DNA of 64,000 nucleotides from Parasedimentitalea huanghaiensis. Lineage in GTDB: Bacteria > Pseudomonadota > Alphaproteobacteria > Rhodobacterales > Rhodobacteraceae. Positions 24,243 through 32,200 of this stretch are shown piece after piece. Both the position numbers and the translations under genes were made by a program. The stretch is from assembly GCF_009753675.1 (NCBI RefSeq), contig NZ_WQLV01000008.1:1-64000 (forward strand), written 5' to 3'. Every line of letters begins with the position of its first letter. Position 1 is the stretch's first letter. Under the pieces are notes generated by a model. That model was not told the DNA's origin and made no database searches. It worked only from the letters and a program-made list of their open reading frames with translations.

Positions 24243-25133
24243 ATGCAGATTACAACCTCTACCCTTCAGGCCATTCGCGCCGGGTTTAAAACCTCTTTTA
24301 AAGGCGGTTTGGATCAAGCCAGCTCTCAATACGAGCGCATTGCGACTGTGGTCCCATCCACAACCAGCGAAGAAACATATGGCTGGTTGGGCAAAATGCC
24401 CAATATGCGCGAATGGGTCGGCGAGCGTCACGTCCACGGCATCTCCGAACATAGCTACACCGTTAAAAACAAGGACTACGAGCTGACAATCGGCGTCGGC
24501 AAGAACGCGATCAAGGACGACAAGCTGGGCATCTTTGCTCCGATGTTCGAAGAAATGGGCCGCTCGACCAAAGCACACCCTGACCAGCTTGTGTTCAGCC
24601 TGCTGAAAAACGGGTTCACAACTGAGTGCTACGACGGCCAAAACTTCTTCGACACCGACCACCCTGTCCTGGACGAGCACGGCGAGAAAACCACCATCGC
24701 CAATACCGACGGCGGTGCCGGGGCGTCCTGGTACCTGCTGGCCACCAACCGGGCGCTGAAGCCGATCATCTACCAAGAGCGTGAAAAGCCTCAGTTTGTT
24801 GCCCTAGACGATCCCACCAACCCACAGGTCTTCAGCAACAAGGAATTTGTCTACGGCGTTGATGGCCGCTCCAACGTTGGCTTTGGCTACTGGCAGATGG
24901 CCTGGGGCTCCAAACAGGCCCTGGACGCCGCCCACTATGAGACTGCCCGCGCGGCAATCTTGGGCATGAAAGGCGACTATGGCCGCCCTCTGGGCATTAC
25001 GCCCAACCTGTTGGTGGTTTCTCCTGCTTTGGAAGGCGCAGCCAACCGTTTGATGAAGAACGACCAAATCAACGGGTCTGACAACGAATGGAAGGGCACG
25101 GCAGAAGTGATGGTCGTTCCCTGGCTGGCGTAG
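24243..25133 (+). CDS. Major capsid protein (Mu gpT-like)
   Basis: The 296-residue Mu-like major head subunit: MQITTSTLQAIRAGFKTSFK at the N terminus, then YGWLGKMPNMREWVGERHVH and the conserved ECYDGQNFFDTDHPV. It should adopt the HK97 fold and form the icosahedral shell. AGGAG 7 bases before the ATG. Confidence 0.93.
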   Translation: MQITTSTLQAIRAGFKTSFKGGLDQASSQYERIATVVPSTTSEETYGWLGKMPNMREWVGERHVHGISEHSYTVKNKDYELTIGVGKNAIKDDKLGIFAPMFEEMGRSTKAHPDQLVFSLLKNGFTTECYDGQNFFDTDHPVLDEHGEKTTIANTDGGAGASWYLLATNRALKPIIYQEREKPQFVALDDPTNPQVFSNKEFVYGVDGRSNVGFGYWQMAWGSKQALDAAHYETARAAILGMKGDYGRPLGITPNLLVVSPALEGAANRLMKNDQINGSDNEWKGTAEVMVVPWLA

Positions 25134-25145
25134 GGGAGAACCGGC

Positions 25146-25433
25146 ATGACACCCGAACGTGAAACCCTCCTGGCCCGCGCCCTTGAGCTGAAGCTGTCCC
25201 ACGGCAAAACCATCTCGACTGAGAAACTGGCGGCGCTGGTGGAAAAAGCCGAAGCCAACAAGGGCGAGCCCTCAGAAGGCTCACTGGTAACGGTCATCGG
25301 TCCTCACACAGGCCGCTGGCGCGTTGGTCGCTACTTTACGTCCAAGCCACAGGAAATCCCGTTGGATGACCTGAAAAAAGGTCAGCTAGAAGCGCTGCAG
25401 AACGACCCGAAACTGTTGGTTTCAGTTTCCTGA
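25146..25433 (+). CDS. Mu gp35-like small head protein
   Basis: The 95-residue product starts with a short helical segment (LLARALELKLSHGKTISTEK) typical of HeH/LEM-like phage proteins and ends with a basic beta region (GRWRVGRYFTSKP). Its place after the capsid gene matches Mu gp35. Function unknown. Confidence 0.6.
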   Translation: MTPERETLLARALELKLSHGKTISTEKLAALVEKAEANKGEPSEGSLVTVIGPHTGRWRVGRYFTSKPQEIPLDDLKKGQLEALQNDPKLLVSVS

Positions 25434-25440
25434 CCATAAG

Positions 25441-25463
25441 GACGGCACCAATCCGGTGCCGTC
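25441..25463 (+). terminator. Perfect 9-bp hairpin after the capsid cluster
   Basis: GACGGCACC (25441-25449) pairs perfectly with GGTGCCGTC (25455-25463) around a 5-base loop. A C-rich stretch rather than a T run follows, so it may be an mRNA-stabilising stem for the abundant capsid transcript rather than a true terminator. Confidence 0.5.
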
Positions 25464-25503
25464 CAACCCCTTCCCTCCCTCTCTTTTCGCCGGACCCTGC
25501 CCC

Positions 25504-25932
25504 ATGGCCTACACCACGCTTGCGCAACTTAACGACCGCTACGGCGAACGCCTGGTGATTGAGCTGACAGATCGTGATGAAGCGCCCACCGGAGTTACAG
25601 ACACAGATACGGTTGACCAGGCCATTGAGGGCGCTGCTGCCCAGATCAATGGCTATCTGCAGGGCCGTTACGCCTTGCCGCTGGCCGAGACGCCCCCGCT
25701 AATCAAGGATCTGGCCGAGGCAATCGCCATCTATCGGCTGCATATCTATTCAGCATCGGACAAAATCGAAGCTGAACACAAAGCCGCCGTTGCCGCCCTT
25801 CGCGACATTGGCAACGGCACAATCCGACTGCCCATCGCAGGCGTAGAGCCCAAAGGCTCGGGTGGCACCGGAGTACGGATCACCGACCGCGAGCGCCCCC
25901 TGACTGCCCAGAACCTCAAGGGGTTCATCTGA
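25504..25932 (+). CDS. DUF1320 head-tail protein (Mu gp36)
   Basis: A 142-residue protein of DUF1320, recognised from MAYTTLAQLNDRYGERLVIE and INGYLQGRYALPL. It is a head-tail connector in Mu-like phages. The ATG at 25504 gives the usual N terminus. It overlaps the next gene by one base (TGATG). Confidence 0.88.
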   Translation: MAYTTLAQLNDRYGERLVIELTDRDEAPTGVTDTDTVDQAIEGAAAQINGYLQGRYALPLAETPPLIKDLAEAIAIYRLHIYSASDKIEAEHKAAVAALRDIGNGTIRLPIAGVEPKGSGGTGVRITDRERPLTAQNLKGFI

Positions 25933-26360
25933 TGCTCGACGCCGTCACAACCCGTCTGAATGCTCAAGTTGCGGACCTGCAGGGCCGCGTCGAAACCGTT
26001 GCCCACCTGGCAGACTTGATGCGCTCCGGACGCCTGCCAGAAAACGCCAGCGCCATTGTGGTGCCGCTCGGGTTCAAGGGCGGCAAACCCGCCGACGCAA
26101 CCGGCGTCTTTAGCCAGCCTTTCAATGAGGCGCTCGGCGTCCTGCTGATTGCCACGGCCCATGACAAGGCCGGTCAGAAAGCACTGAAGCGGATCAACCC
26201 ACTGATCCGCGAAGTGGTGAAAGCCCTAATTGGCTGGGCTCCGGAGGATGTGTCCGGGGTGTTTCAGGCAGATCGCGGCAAGCTCGTTTCCCTGCACCAG
26301 GGCCGCCTTGTGTACCAGATCGACTTTTCAATCATCGACCATGTGAGGACCCCGTCATGA
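25932..26360 (+). CDS. Mu gp37-like tail terminator protein
   Basis: The 142-residue protein belongs to the gp37 family by position and by pattern (VVPLGFKGGKPADATGVFSQ, then EALGVLLIATAHDKAG, WAPEDVSGVFQADRGKLVSL). It likely caps the tail tube or joins it to the head. ATGA overlap with the following 49-residue gene. Confidence 0.75.
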   Translation: MLDAVTTRLNAQVADLQGRVETVAHLADLMRSGRLPENASAIVVPLGFKGGKPADATGVFSQPFNEALGVLLIATAHDKAGQKALKRINPLIREVVKALIGWAPEDVSGVFQADRGKLVSLHQGRLVYQIDFSIIDHVRTPS

Positions 26361-26506
26361 GCAAACAGAAACTCCCCCAGGGCGGCGGCAGCTTTGTGCG
26401 CCAACCCGACGGCGGTCTGAAGCAGGCCGTAAAGCCCGCCGCCGATCCGGTTCAAAAGTCTGCGAAACCAACCCCGGCACCCAGCCCCAAGAAGGAGGCC
26501 AAGTAA
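26357..26506 (+). CDS. DUF2635-like small protein (Mu gp38 position)
   Basis: A 49-residue frame starting in a 4-base overlap with the gp37 gene and ending directly at the next ATG. It begins MSKQKLPQGGGSFVRQPDGG and ends in a Lys/Pro/Ala-rich tail. Small basic proteins of this sort sit in this place in Mu-like phages. Coupling on both sides makes it a convincing gene despite its size. Confidence 0.7.
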   Translation: MSKQKLPQGGGSFVRQPDGGLKQAVKPAADPVQKSAKPTPAPSPKKEAK

Positions 26507-27442
26507 ATGGCAGCCCCAATTTTCTGGCGTGACAAACGCTTCCTGTTTGGCCTGGAAGGCACCTATGGCGTCGATCCCGGCCCCACCGGCGCTGCAAACG
26601 CTATTCTTGGAATGGACGTGACCCTGAAGCCAATGGAAGGCCAAGACCAGGAGCGCGACCTGGAACAGCCGGGCATGAGCGCAAACGGCACCATTCCAAC
26701 CGACCTACACGCGGCTATCAGCTTCACTGTGGATCTCAGCGCCTCAGGTGCTGCCGGGACCGCCCCCGCCTGGGGGCCATTGCTGCGCGCTTGTGGCGTT
26801 GCAGAAACTATTACCGCCGCAACATCCGTCGCCTACACGCCTATTAGCGAGGGCTTTGAAAGCGGCACCTTCCATCTGGCGATTGGTGGAACCCGATATG
26901 TCATTCTTGGCGCGCGGGGCAAAGCAGAGTTTGACTTGAGCGCCCAGGCCACGCCCAAGATCAAGTTTGAATTCACTGGGTTGTTTACGATCCCAACGGA
27001 GGTCGCGCCCCCAGTTGTTGACCTCTCAAGCTGGACAGAGCCCACAATCGTCTCGCACAAGAACACCCCGGTTTTCACCATCGACGCGACGCCGTTTGTG
27101 ATGAAATCGGCCAAACTGGCTCTGGGCAACAAGGTTGAACCGCGCTTCCTGGTCGGCTCCGATCGCGTTCTGATCACCGACAAATCAGAGCTGTTTGAAA
27201 CCACCGTTGAAGCCCAGCCCCTAACCGCCTTCGATCCCTTCACCATGGCGCTGAATATGGAGAAAGTCCCGGTCCAATTGGTGCATGGCACCACGGCCGG
27301 CCGCATTGCCACGCTGGATCTCGCGACGGCGCAAATGCAGCGCCCCAATATCAGCCAGTCCCAAAACATCAAGGAATGGCCCCTGCGCCTGATCCCCCGC
27401 GCCGCCTCGCTGAATGACCAGTGGTCGCTGACCCTTACTTAA
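26507..27442 (+). CDS. Major tail tube protein
   Basis: The 311-residue protein is the tube subunit of a non-contractile tail: it opens with FGLEGTYGVDPGPTGAANAI and later holds paired beta-rich domains. No sheath gene lies nearby, so the virion is a siphophage, as in RcapMu and B3 rather than Mu. AAGGAGG lies 8 bases before the ATG. Confidence 0.8.
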   Translation: MAAPIFWRDKRFLFGLEGTYGVDPGPTGAANAILGMDVTLKPMEGQDQERDLEQPGMSANGTIPTDLHAAISFTVDLSASGAAGTAPAWGPLLRACGVAETITAATSVAYTPISEGFESGTFHLAIGGTRYVILGARGKAEFDLSAQATPKIKFEFTGLFTIPTEVAPPVVDLSSWTEPTIVSHKNTPVFTIDATPFVMKSAKLALGNKVEPRFLVGSDRVLITDKSELFETTVEAQPLTAFDPFTMALNMEKVPVQLVHGTTAGRIATLDLATAQMQRPNISQSQNIKEWPLRLIPRAASLNDQWSLTLT

Positions 27443-27461
27443 ACGCACCGGAGCCCACCCC

Positions 27462-27791
27462 ATGTTCAATGTCGTCACAATTCCCAAGTTCACCCGCACC
27501 GTTAAGGTCCAAGTCCCTGACGGTGACAGCCATGTTGAACAGAGCTTTAAAGCCAATTTTCAAGTTCTCTCTGATGACAAATCAGAAGGGCTGAACTGGT
27601 CCGACATCGACGGCATCAAAGCGTTTCTGCGCGAAGCAATGATCTCTGCGGACGAGCTGGTTGATGAGAAGAACGAGCCGGTGGCTTTCAGTGACGAGAT
27701 CCGCGAAGGCCTGTTGAGCCTGCCCTATGTGCGTGTGGCACTGCTCAAAACCTACACTTTGGCGCAGGTCCAGGAATCGGTGGGAAACTGA
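27462..27791 (+). CDS. Tail assembly chaperone (G product)
   Basis: The 109-residue acidic protein (VTIPKFTRTVKVQVPDG then AFLREAMISADELVDEKNEP) is the short form of a lambda G-like tail assembly chaperone that lies between tube and tape-measure genes. Its last codons GTG GGA AAC TGA contain the slippery heptamer used to make the longer G-T form. Confidence 0.82.
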   Translation: MFNVVTIPKFTRTVKVQVPDGDSHVEQSFKANFQVLSDDKSEGLNWSDIDGIKAFLREAMISADELVDEKNEPVAFSDEIREGLLSLPYVRVALLKTYTLAQVQESVGN

Positions 27792-28135
27792 TCTGGGCCG
27801 GGCGCGCTTGGGTACAGGGCGCGCTCCTCGATGCGGGGCCCAGCGATGAAGACAAGACCGACTGCGAACTCCTGGGCATCCCTTTGGACGATATCCGCCC
27901 CAAGCGAGAGCTCGGTGTTTGGCCCGCCAATTCCGACGCGGTGCAGGCCTTCTTGGATGTGACCACCCAGTTCACCCGCCTGGCAATGCCCGACAGCTCA
28001 ATTCGAGTGACTGGGCTGAACTACCCAGGCGCACAGGCTGCCTGGCAACTGGCCGGGGTGGATATGACCCCGGATTTGTTTGCCCAGGTTCAGATGATCG
28101 AACGCGGCGCGCTCGCCGAATGGAACGGAAACTGA
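27462..28135 (+). CDS. Tail assembly chaperone G-T fusion by -1 frameshift
   Basis: A -1 shift on the heptamer at 27782-27788 bypasses the TGA at 27789 and enters a frame open to 28135, adding 115 residues (GKLIWAGRAWVQGALLDAGP at the junction; GVWPANSDAVQAFLDVTTQF later) for a 224-residue product. The downstream frame has no good independent start (only a TTG at 27884), which fits obligate frameshifting. G-T links the tube to the tape measure during assembly in lambda-type phages. Confidence 0.82.
27782..27788 (+). promoter_or_regulatory. -1 programmed frameshift slippery site
   Basis: GGGAAAC lies in the zero frame as G GGA AAC, immediately before the stop codon. After a -1 slip both tRNAs re-pair (GGG AAA). 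The lambda site is GGGAAAG at the same place in gene G. Confidence 0.85.
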
Positions 28136-28136
28136 C

Positions 28137-30545
28137 ATGTCGTTTGTTGTCTCAGGAAAGGTTCTGCTCGACGGCGCTCAGGCCGTTTCTGAGCTGAAGG
28201 AAGTCAAAGCCGCCAAAGACGGTGTCAAAACTGCAACCGCAGCCGTCAACGCAGCCGAAGCCAAAGCAACCGCAACAACCCGTAAACTGGGGGCAGCCTC
28301 CTCATCAGCGGCAGCAAAAGCAAAGGCCCTTTCTGTTGCCGAACAATCCGTCGCCCGCGAGGCGATGACGATGGGCAATTCACACCGGGCTGCAGCGGGC
28401 CAGGTTGGCAACCTAACAGCCCAGTTTAACGATATCGGCGTGATGATGGCAGCCGGTCAAAACCCGCTACAACTCGCCATTCAACAGGGTACACAGATTA
28501 GCCAGGTCATTGGGCCGATGGGGGCTGCCGGAGCGGTTCAATCACTCAAGGCCGGTTTTTTGGGCATGATTAGCCCCATCAGCATTATCACCATTGGGTC
28601 CATCGCCGCCGCCGCTGCTATGTCCAACTGGCTGACCGGCGCGGACGAGGACGCCGAAACTCTGGAAGAGGCGATCCAATCGGTGGCGGATGCCATTGAC
28701 GTCTTTGCCGAAAAGTCACGCTCGGCCCGCCAAAGCTCCGCTGATATGCTGGCAGAGTTTGGAACCGCGTCCCCGGCCCTGCGCCTGGTCCTCGCTGATA
28801 TGGCAGCCCTGGCTAAATATGATGCATCGCAACAGTTAGACGCGACGGCGGCTAGCGTCCGCAACCTGGTCCTCGAACTGGCTTGGTGGGACGAACGCGG
28901 CAACTCTGCAGCCGCGCAAGATTTCTTAGGCCTGAATTCGATCCGACGATCTGCCCGTGAAACCGGCGCAGAGTTCGCCAGAAACCTAGAAATTCTGCAA
29001 AGTTCAGAAGAACCCGCCACCAAGCTGCAAGCCGCCTTAGATGTGCGCGACATGCTTCTGGACGCCTCGGGCGGCTTGGAAAACCTCAACGTCCAACAAC
29101 GGGAATTCTATGATGGTCTGGCAGGATTAATCCGCAATCTGGAGATCTTCGCAGGTCGCCTGCAGGAGCCTTGGCAGGAGCTAAAGAAAACCGGCACCGA
29201 TCTGTGGTCCAGCATGACCGCCTCGGCCAAGGGATATCTGAGTGAGCGGGTTAAAATCGAAACCAACGCCCGCAACATGCTGGCCCAAATGCAGCGCGAA
29301 GCCGATGTGCGCCAGGCGGAGCTCCAGTTTGGCCGCGAAAGCACCCAAGCAACCCTTGTGCGCCAACAGGCTGAACGGGCTGCCTATGAAGAAACGCTGG
29401 CAACCCTGAAGGTCTCTGAGGGTCTGAAGGACGAGCTGCGCGCAGCTTTTGAGGAAGGCCAGCGCCTGGCCGATCTGGATATGACACCCGGTGTCAACGG
29501 CGCTGCTGAAGCAGCCGCACGACTGGTGGATCGCTTAGGCGTCTCAGTGGAGCTGGCCGGGAAACTGGCAGGCCTTGGGATGGGTCAGCCCGGACACAAT
29601 GAGGATACCACCCAAGGCTATGAGGCGGGCGATCCCCGCGCACCGCAAAACAACCAACCCGGCGTCTGGACCGGCGGCTACAGCACCAGTAGGTCAACGC
29701 CCCGCAAGCCTCGAAAAGGTGGCGGTGGCGCAAGTCAAATCAATGCGGAACGCGAGGCCATTGAACGCCTGATTGCCCGTGAACGCGAGCGGCTGGAAAT
29801 CCTGCGCGAAACAGATCCCGTCATGCAGGAAATGGCCCGCGTCCGCGACATCCTGAAAAACGCCACTGATGCAGAGCGCGAAGCCGTAGAAGCGCTCATT
29901 CGCGAGCGCCTTAACGAGCAACAGGCCGTCGAACTCACAAATCAGGCGGCAGAGTTTCTTGGCAGCAATATCCAAACCCTGGCTGAAGGAATGGCCGCAG
30001 GCGGTGATCAGGCTGCAGAAGCTTGGAAACAGGTTGAGGCGGCTATCCTTGCGGCGGCTCTGCAAGCCGCACTTCTGGGCGATGGCCCCTGGGCTGATAT
30101 GTTTGGTTTAGGCGGTGACACTGGCGGCCTGATCGGCATTGCCCTAGGCGGCATTGGCCTGGCTGACGGCGGCACGGTTTATGGCGCTGGCGGCAACAAA
30201 GACGACAAGGTCCCTGCCTGGTTGTCGCCCGGTGAAACCGTTGTCACGGCCAAGGCCACCCGCCAGTTCCGCCCCCTGCTGCAGGCCATGAACGACGGCG
30301 TCGATATCCCCGGTCTGGCAGACGGCGGCACCATCGCAACCCCACTGGGATCGCGAAGCGGTTTGGGCGGTTCGGCTCCAGGACAACCAACCGTCCTGCT
30401 GCGTATCCAGCCAAGCCCTCTCTTCAAGGTGGCCGTTGAAGAACAAACCCACGGCGTCGTCGTTGAGGCAATTGAGGACTACGACCAGAACGTCGCCCCG
30501 GAAACCGTCAAACGCACTTTGGATGATCCCCGGAGGATTGGATAA
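28137..30545 (+). CDS. Tail tape measure protein
   Basis: The 802-residue protein sets tail length. The N-terminal half is Ala-rich coiled coil. The motif LTAQFNDIGVMMAAGQNPLQ, then LAIQQGTQISQVIGPMGAAG is the hallmark of lambda-like tape measure proteins. A hydrophobic segment follows (ISIITIGSIAAAAAMSNWL), then long charged coiled coils (~350-640) and a Gly-rich C terminus (GGTVYGAGGNKDDKVPAWLS, then PGETVVTAKATRQFRPLLQA). Its 802 residues predict a tail of roughly 120 nm at about 1.5 angstrom per residue. Confidence 0.9.
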   Translation: MSFVVSGKVLLDGAQAVSELKEVKAAKDGVKTATAAVNAAEAKATATTRKLGAASSSAAAKAKALSVAEQSVAREAMTMGNSHRAAAGQVGNLTAQFNDIGVMMAAGQNPLQLAIQQGTQISQVIGPMGAAGAVQSLKAGFLGMISPISIITIGSIAAAAAMSNWLTGADEDAETLEEAIQSVADAIDVFAEKSRSARQSSADMLAEFGTASPALRLVLADMAALAKYDASQQLDATAASVRNLVLELAWWDERGNSAAAQDFLGLNSIRRSARETGAEFARNLEILQSSEEPATKLQAALDVRDMLLDASGGLENLNVQQREFYDGLAGLIRNLEIFAGRLQEPWQELKKTGTDLWSSMTASAKGYLSERVKIETNARNMLAQMQREADVRQAELQFGRESTQATLVRQQAERAAYEETLATLKVSEGLKDELRAAFEEGQRLADLDMTPGVNGAAEAAARLVDRLGVSVELAGKLAGLGMGQPGHNEDTTQGYEAGDPRAPQNNQPGVWTGGYSTSRSTPRKPRKGGGGASQINAEREAIERLIARERERLEILRETDPVMQEMARVRDILKNATDAEREAVEALIRERLNEQQAVELTNQAAEFLGSNIQTLAEGMAAGGDQAAEAWKQVEAAILAAALQAALLGDGPWADMFGLGGDTGGLIGIALGGIGLADGGTVYGAGGNKDDKVPAWLSPGETVVTAKATRQFRPLLQAMNDGVDIPGLADGGTIATPLGSRSGLGGSAPGQPTVLLRIQPSPLFKVAVEEQTHGVVVEAIEDYDQNVAPETVKRTLDDPRRIG

Positions 30546-31195
30546 TGGCGCTCACCTGGCCCCTGCCCCTAAACGAGTTTTTTGACACGCTGCCCATTCA
30601 GAAGGTGACGTTTCAGCTCGCAAACTCAGCAACCTATTCTGAGACCGGGGGCGGCGAACTTATCACCCATAAACGCGGGTCGCGCCTTTGGCAGGGCAAG
30701 ATCATCCTGGACAAGGACAGCCACGCAATCTGGGCCGCCATTGAATCGCGCCTGGCACTGCTGGAAGAGCCCGGAGCCTCATTGCTGTTATGGGACGTGC
30801 GCCTGCCGGGTCCAATTGCCGACCCGGACAAAAGCATACTCGGGCCTGCAGTTCCCCAAATCAGAAGCCTGGACCCAAACAACCGGGAACTGACACTCAA
30901 GGGCCTGCCCTCTGGCTACGTGATCTCTCAGGGCGATCTGCTGGGCTTCACCTACGGAAGCAATCCGGTTCGATACGCTTTTCACCGCGTGGCGACCGGC
31001 GGCACAGCCGATGGTCTTGGCGTCACACCAAACATCGAAGTCCGCCCGTTCATCCGACCCGGTGCCGCTGTGGATGCAGTGGTGACATTGGGCGACCCGG
31101 TTCTGAAGGCAAAAATCACCGGTGCCGATTATGGCGCCAGCCGTTCCACCATCAGCGAAGGCGGGTCTTTTGACTGGACCCAGACCTTGAGGTAA
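30545..31195 (+). CDS. Distal tail/minor tail protein
   Basis: A 216-residue beta-rich protein (FFDTLPIQKVTFQLANSATY, then WQGKIILDKD and SRSTISEGGSFDWTQTL). Place right after the tape measure and composition suit a distal tail protein that nucleates the tail tip. No exact family assigned. One-base overlap with the tape measure (TAATG). Confidence 0.65.
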   Translation: MALTWPLPLNEFFDTLPIQKVTFQLANSATYSETGGGELITHKRGSRLWQGKIILDKDSHAIWAAIESRLALLEEPGASLLLWDVRLPGPIADPDKSILGPAVPQIRSLDPNNRELTLKGLPSGYVISQGDLLGFTYGSNPVRYAFHRVATGGTADGLGVTPNIEVRPFIRPGAAVDAVVTLGDPVLKAKITGADYGASRSTISEGGSFDWTQTLR

Positions 31196-31199
31196 CGCG

Positions 31200-31793
31200 A
31201 TGCCGACGATTGCCCCAGCCGTACAACAGCAACTTGACGAGCGTCGCGGAACCGACGCCCAAGTGCTGCTGTGGATCATTGCCAAGAACCGCGACACAGG
31301 CGCGCCGGAAACCATCGGCTTCTGGACCGGGGACGATCACCAGGAGTTTCTAATCGGTGGCGAGATCCGCACCTATTTTGGGGCGGGAAACGTCATTGAT
31401 GTACCGCCCATCATCGCAAAAACAGGGTTTCAGGTGCGTCACTACCGGGTGTCGCTGCCCCCGCTTACGGACGAAGTCAAAACGCTCATTCGCCAGTTTG
31501 AACCGCGCCAGGCAAAGGTGGAAATCCATTCCTGCCCGCTCGACATCGACAGCGGCAATCCCCTGGCCGAACCAGTGCGGATGTTCAAAGGGCTGTTGAA
31601 TGAGGCCCCAGAGGAGCTGGGCCGCAAAGGTGGTGAAAGTCGCACCGAGCTTGTCCTGGTCACATCCGCCCGCAGCCTAACCCTTGGTTTGCCTTTGAAG
31701 CGATCCAGCGCCGAGCTGCAGCGCCGCAACCCAGCCGACCGGGGCCGAGAAATTGTCGATACAGCAGGCGAATGGAGAGGCCGGTGGGGATGA
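31200..31793 (+). CDS. Minor tail protein (tail tip hub-like)
   Basis: The 197-residue protein (ETIGFWTGDDHQEFLIGGEI, then HYRVSLPPLTDEVKTLIRQF) matches the small minor tail proteins that lie between distal tail and NlpC-like genes in Rhodobacteraceae siphophages and gene transfer agents (DUF2163-like). The assignment to DUF2163 is tentative. Confidence 0.6.
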   Translation: MPTIAPAVQQQLDERRGTDAQVLLWIIAKNRDTGAPETIGFWTGDDHQEFLIGGEIRTYFGAGNVIDVPPIIAKTGFQVRHYRVSLPPLTDEVKTLIRQFEPRQAKVEIHSCPLDIDSGNPLAEPVRMFKGLLNEAPEELGRKGGESRTELVLVTSARSLTLGLPLKRSSAELQRRNPADRGREIVDTAGEWRGRWG

Positions 31794-32200
31794 CCAAAAC
31801 AAATCGGGCAAGTGACCTGCTCGCCTATCTGCGCGCTATCCGTGCCCGGCCCTACCGGATGCGTCCTGGTGCCTTTGACTGCGCCTTCTTTGCCGCTGGT
31901 TGGGTTCAGGTCTGCACCGGAACAGATCTGACCACCCGCTGGAACGCCCAGTACAAGTCCTTTGATGAAGGCCGCGATCTGTTGCGTTTGGCTGGGTTCC
32001 CAGACCTGGCAGATCTGGCTGCCGCCCATTTGACCGAGATCCCCGGCTGGGCTCAGTCAAAGGTTGGCGACATTGCTGCCATGACCGAAGACGGCCACAC
32101 CGCTCTGGGCATTATTGGCGGGCCGCAAATCCATGTCCTGTCTCTGAAAGGGCTCGACTATGTGTCGCTAGCACGCGCTGACCGGGTGTTTCGCCCATGA
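31790..32200 (+). CDS. Tail tip NlpC/P60-like cysteine peptidase (DUF6950)
   Basis: The 136-residue protein carries C31 in PGAFDCAFFAAGWVQ and a likely catalytic His in DGHTALGIIGG, the arrangement of NlpC/P60-type tail peptidases and of the related DUF6950. It may open peptidoglycan during DNA entry. The ATG at 31790 overlaps the previous stop (ATGA), which favours it over an ATG 18 bases upstream. The stop overlaps the tip gene. Confidence 0.75.
   Translation: MTKTNRASDLLAYLRAIRARPYRMRPGAFDCAFFAAGWVQVCTGTDLTTRWNAQYKSFDEGRDLLRLAGFPDLADLAAAHLTEIPGWAQSKVGDIAAMTEDGHTALGIIGGPQIHVLSLKGLDYVSLARADRVFRP

Noticed and set aside
27884-28135. Independent 83-residue gene starting at TTG
   Set aside because: It is the downstream part of the tail chaperone made by -1 frameshifting at 27782-27788; the frame is open back to the slip site and the TTG has no RBS.
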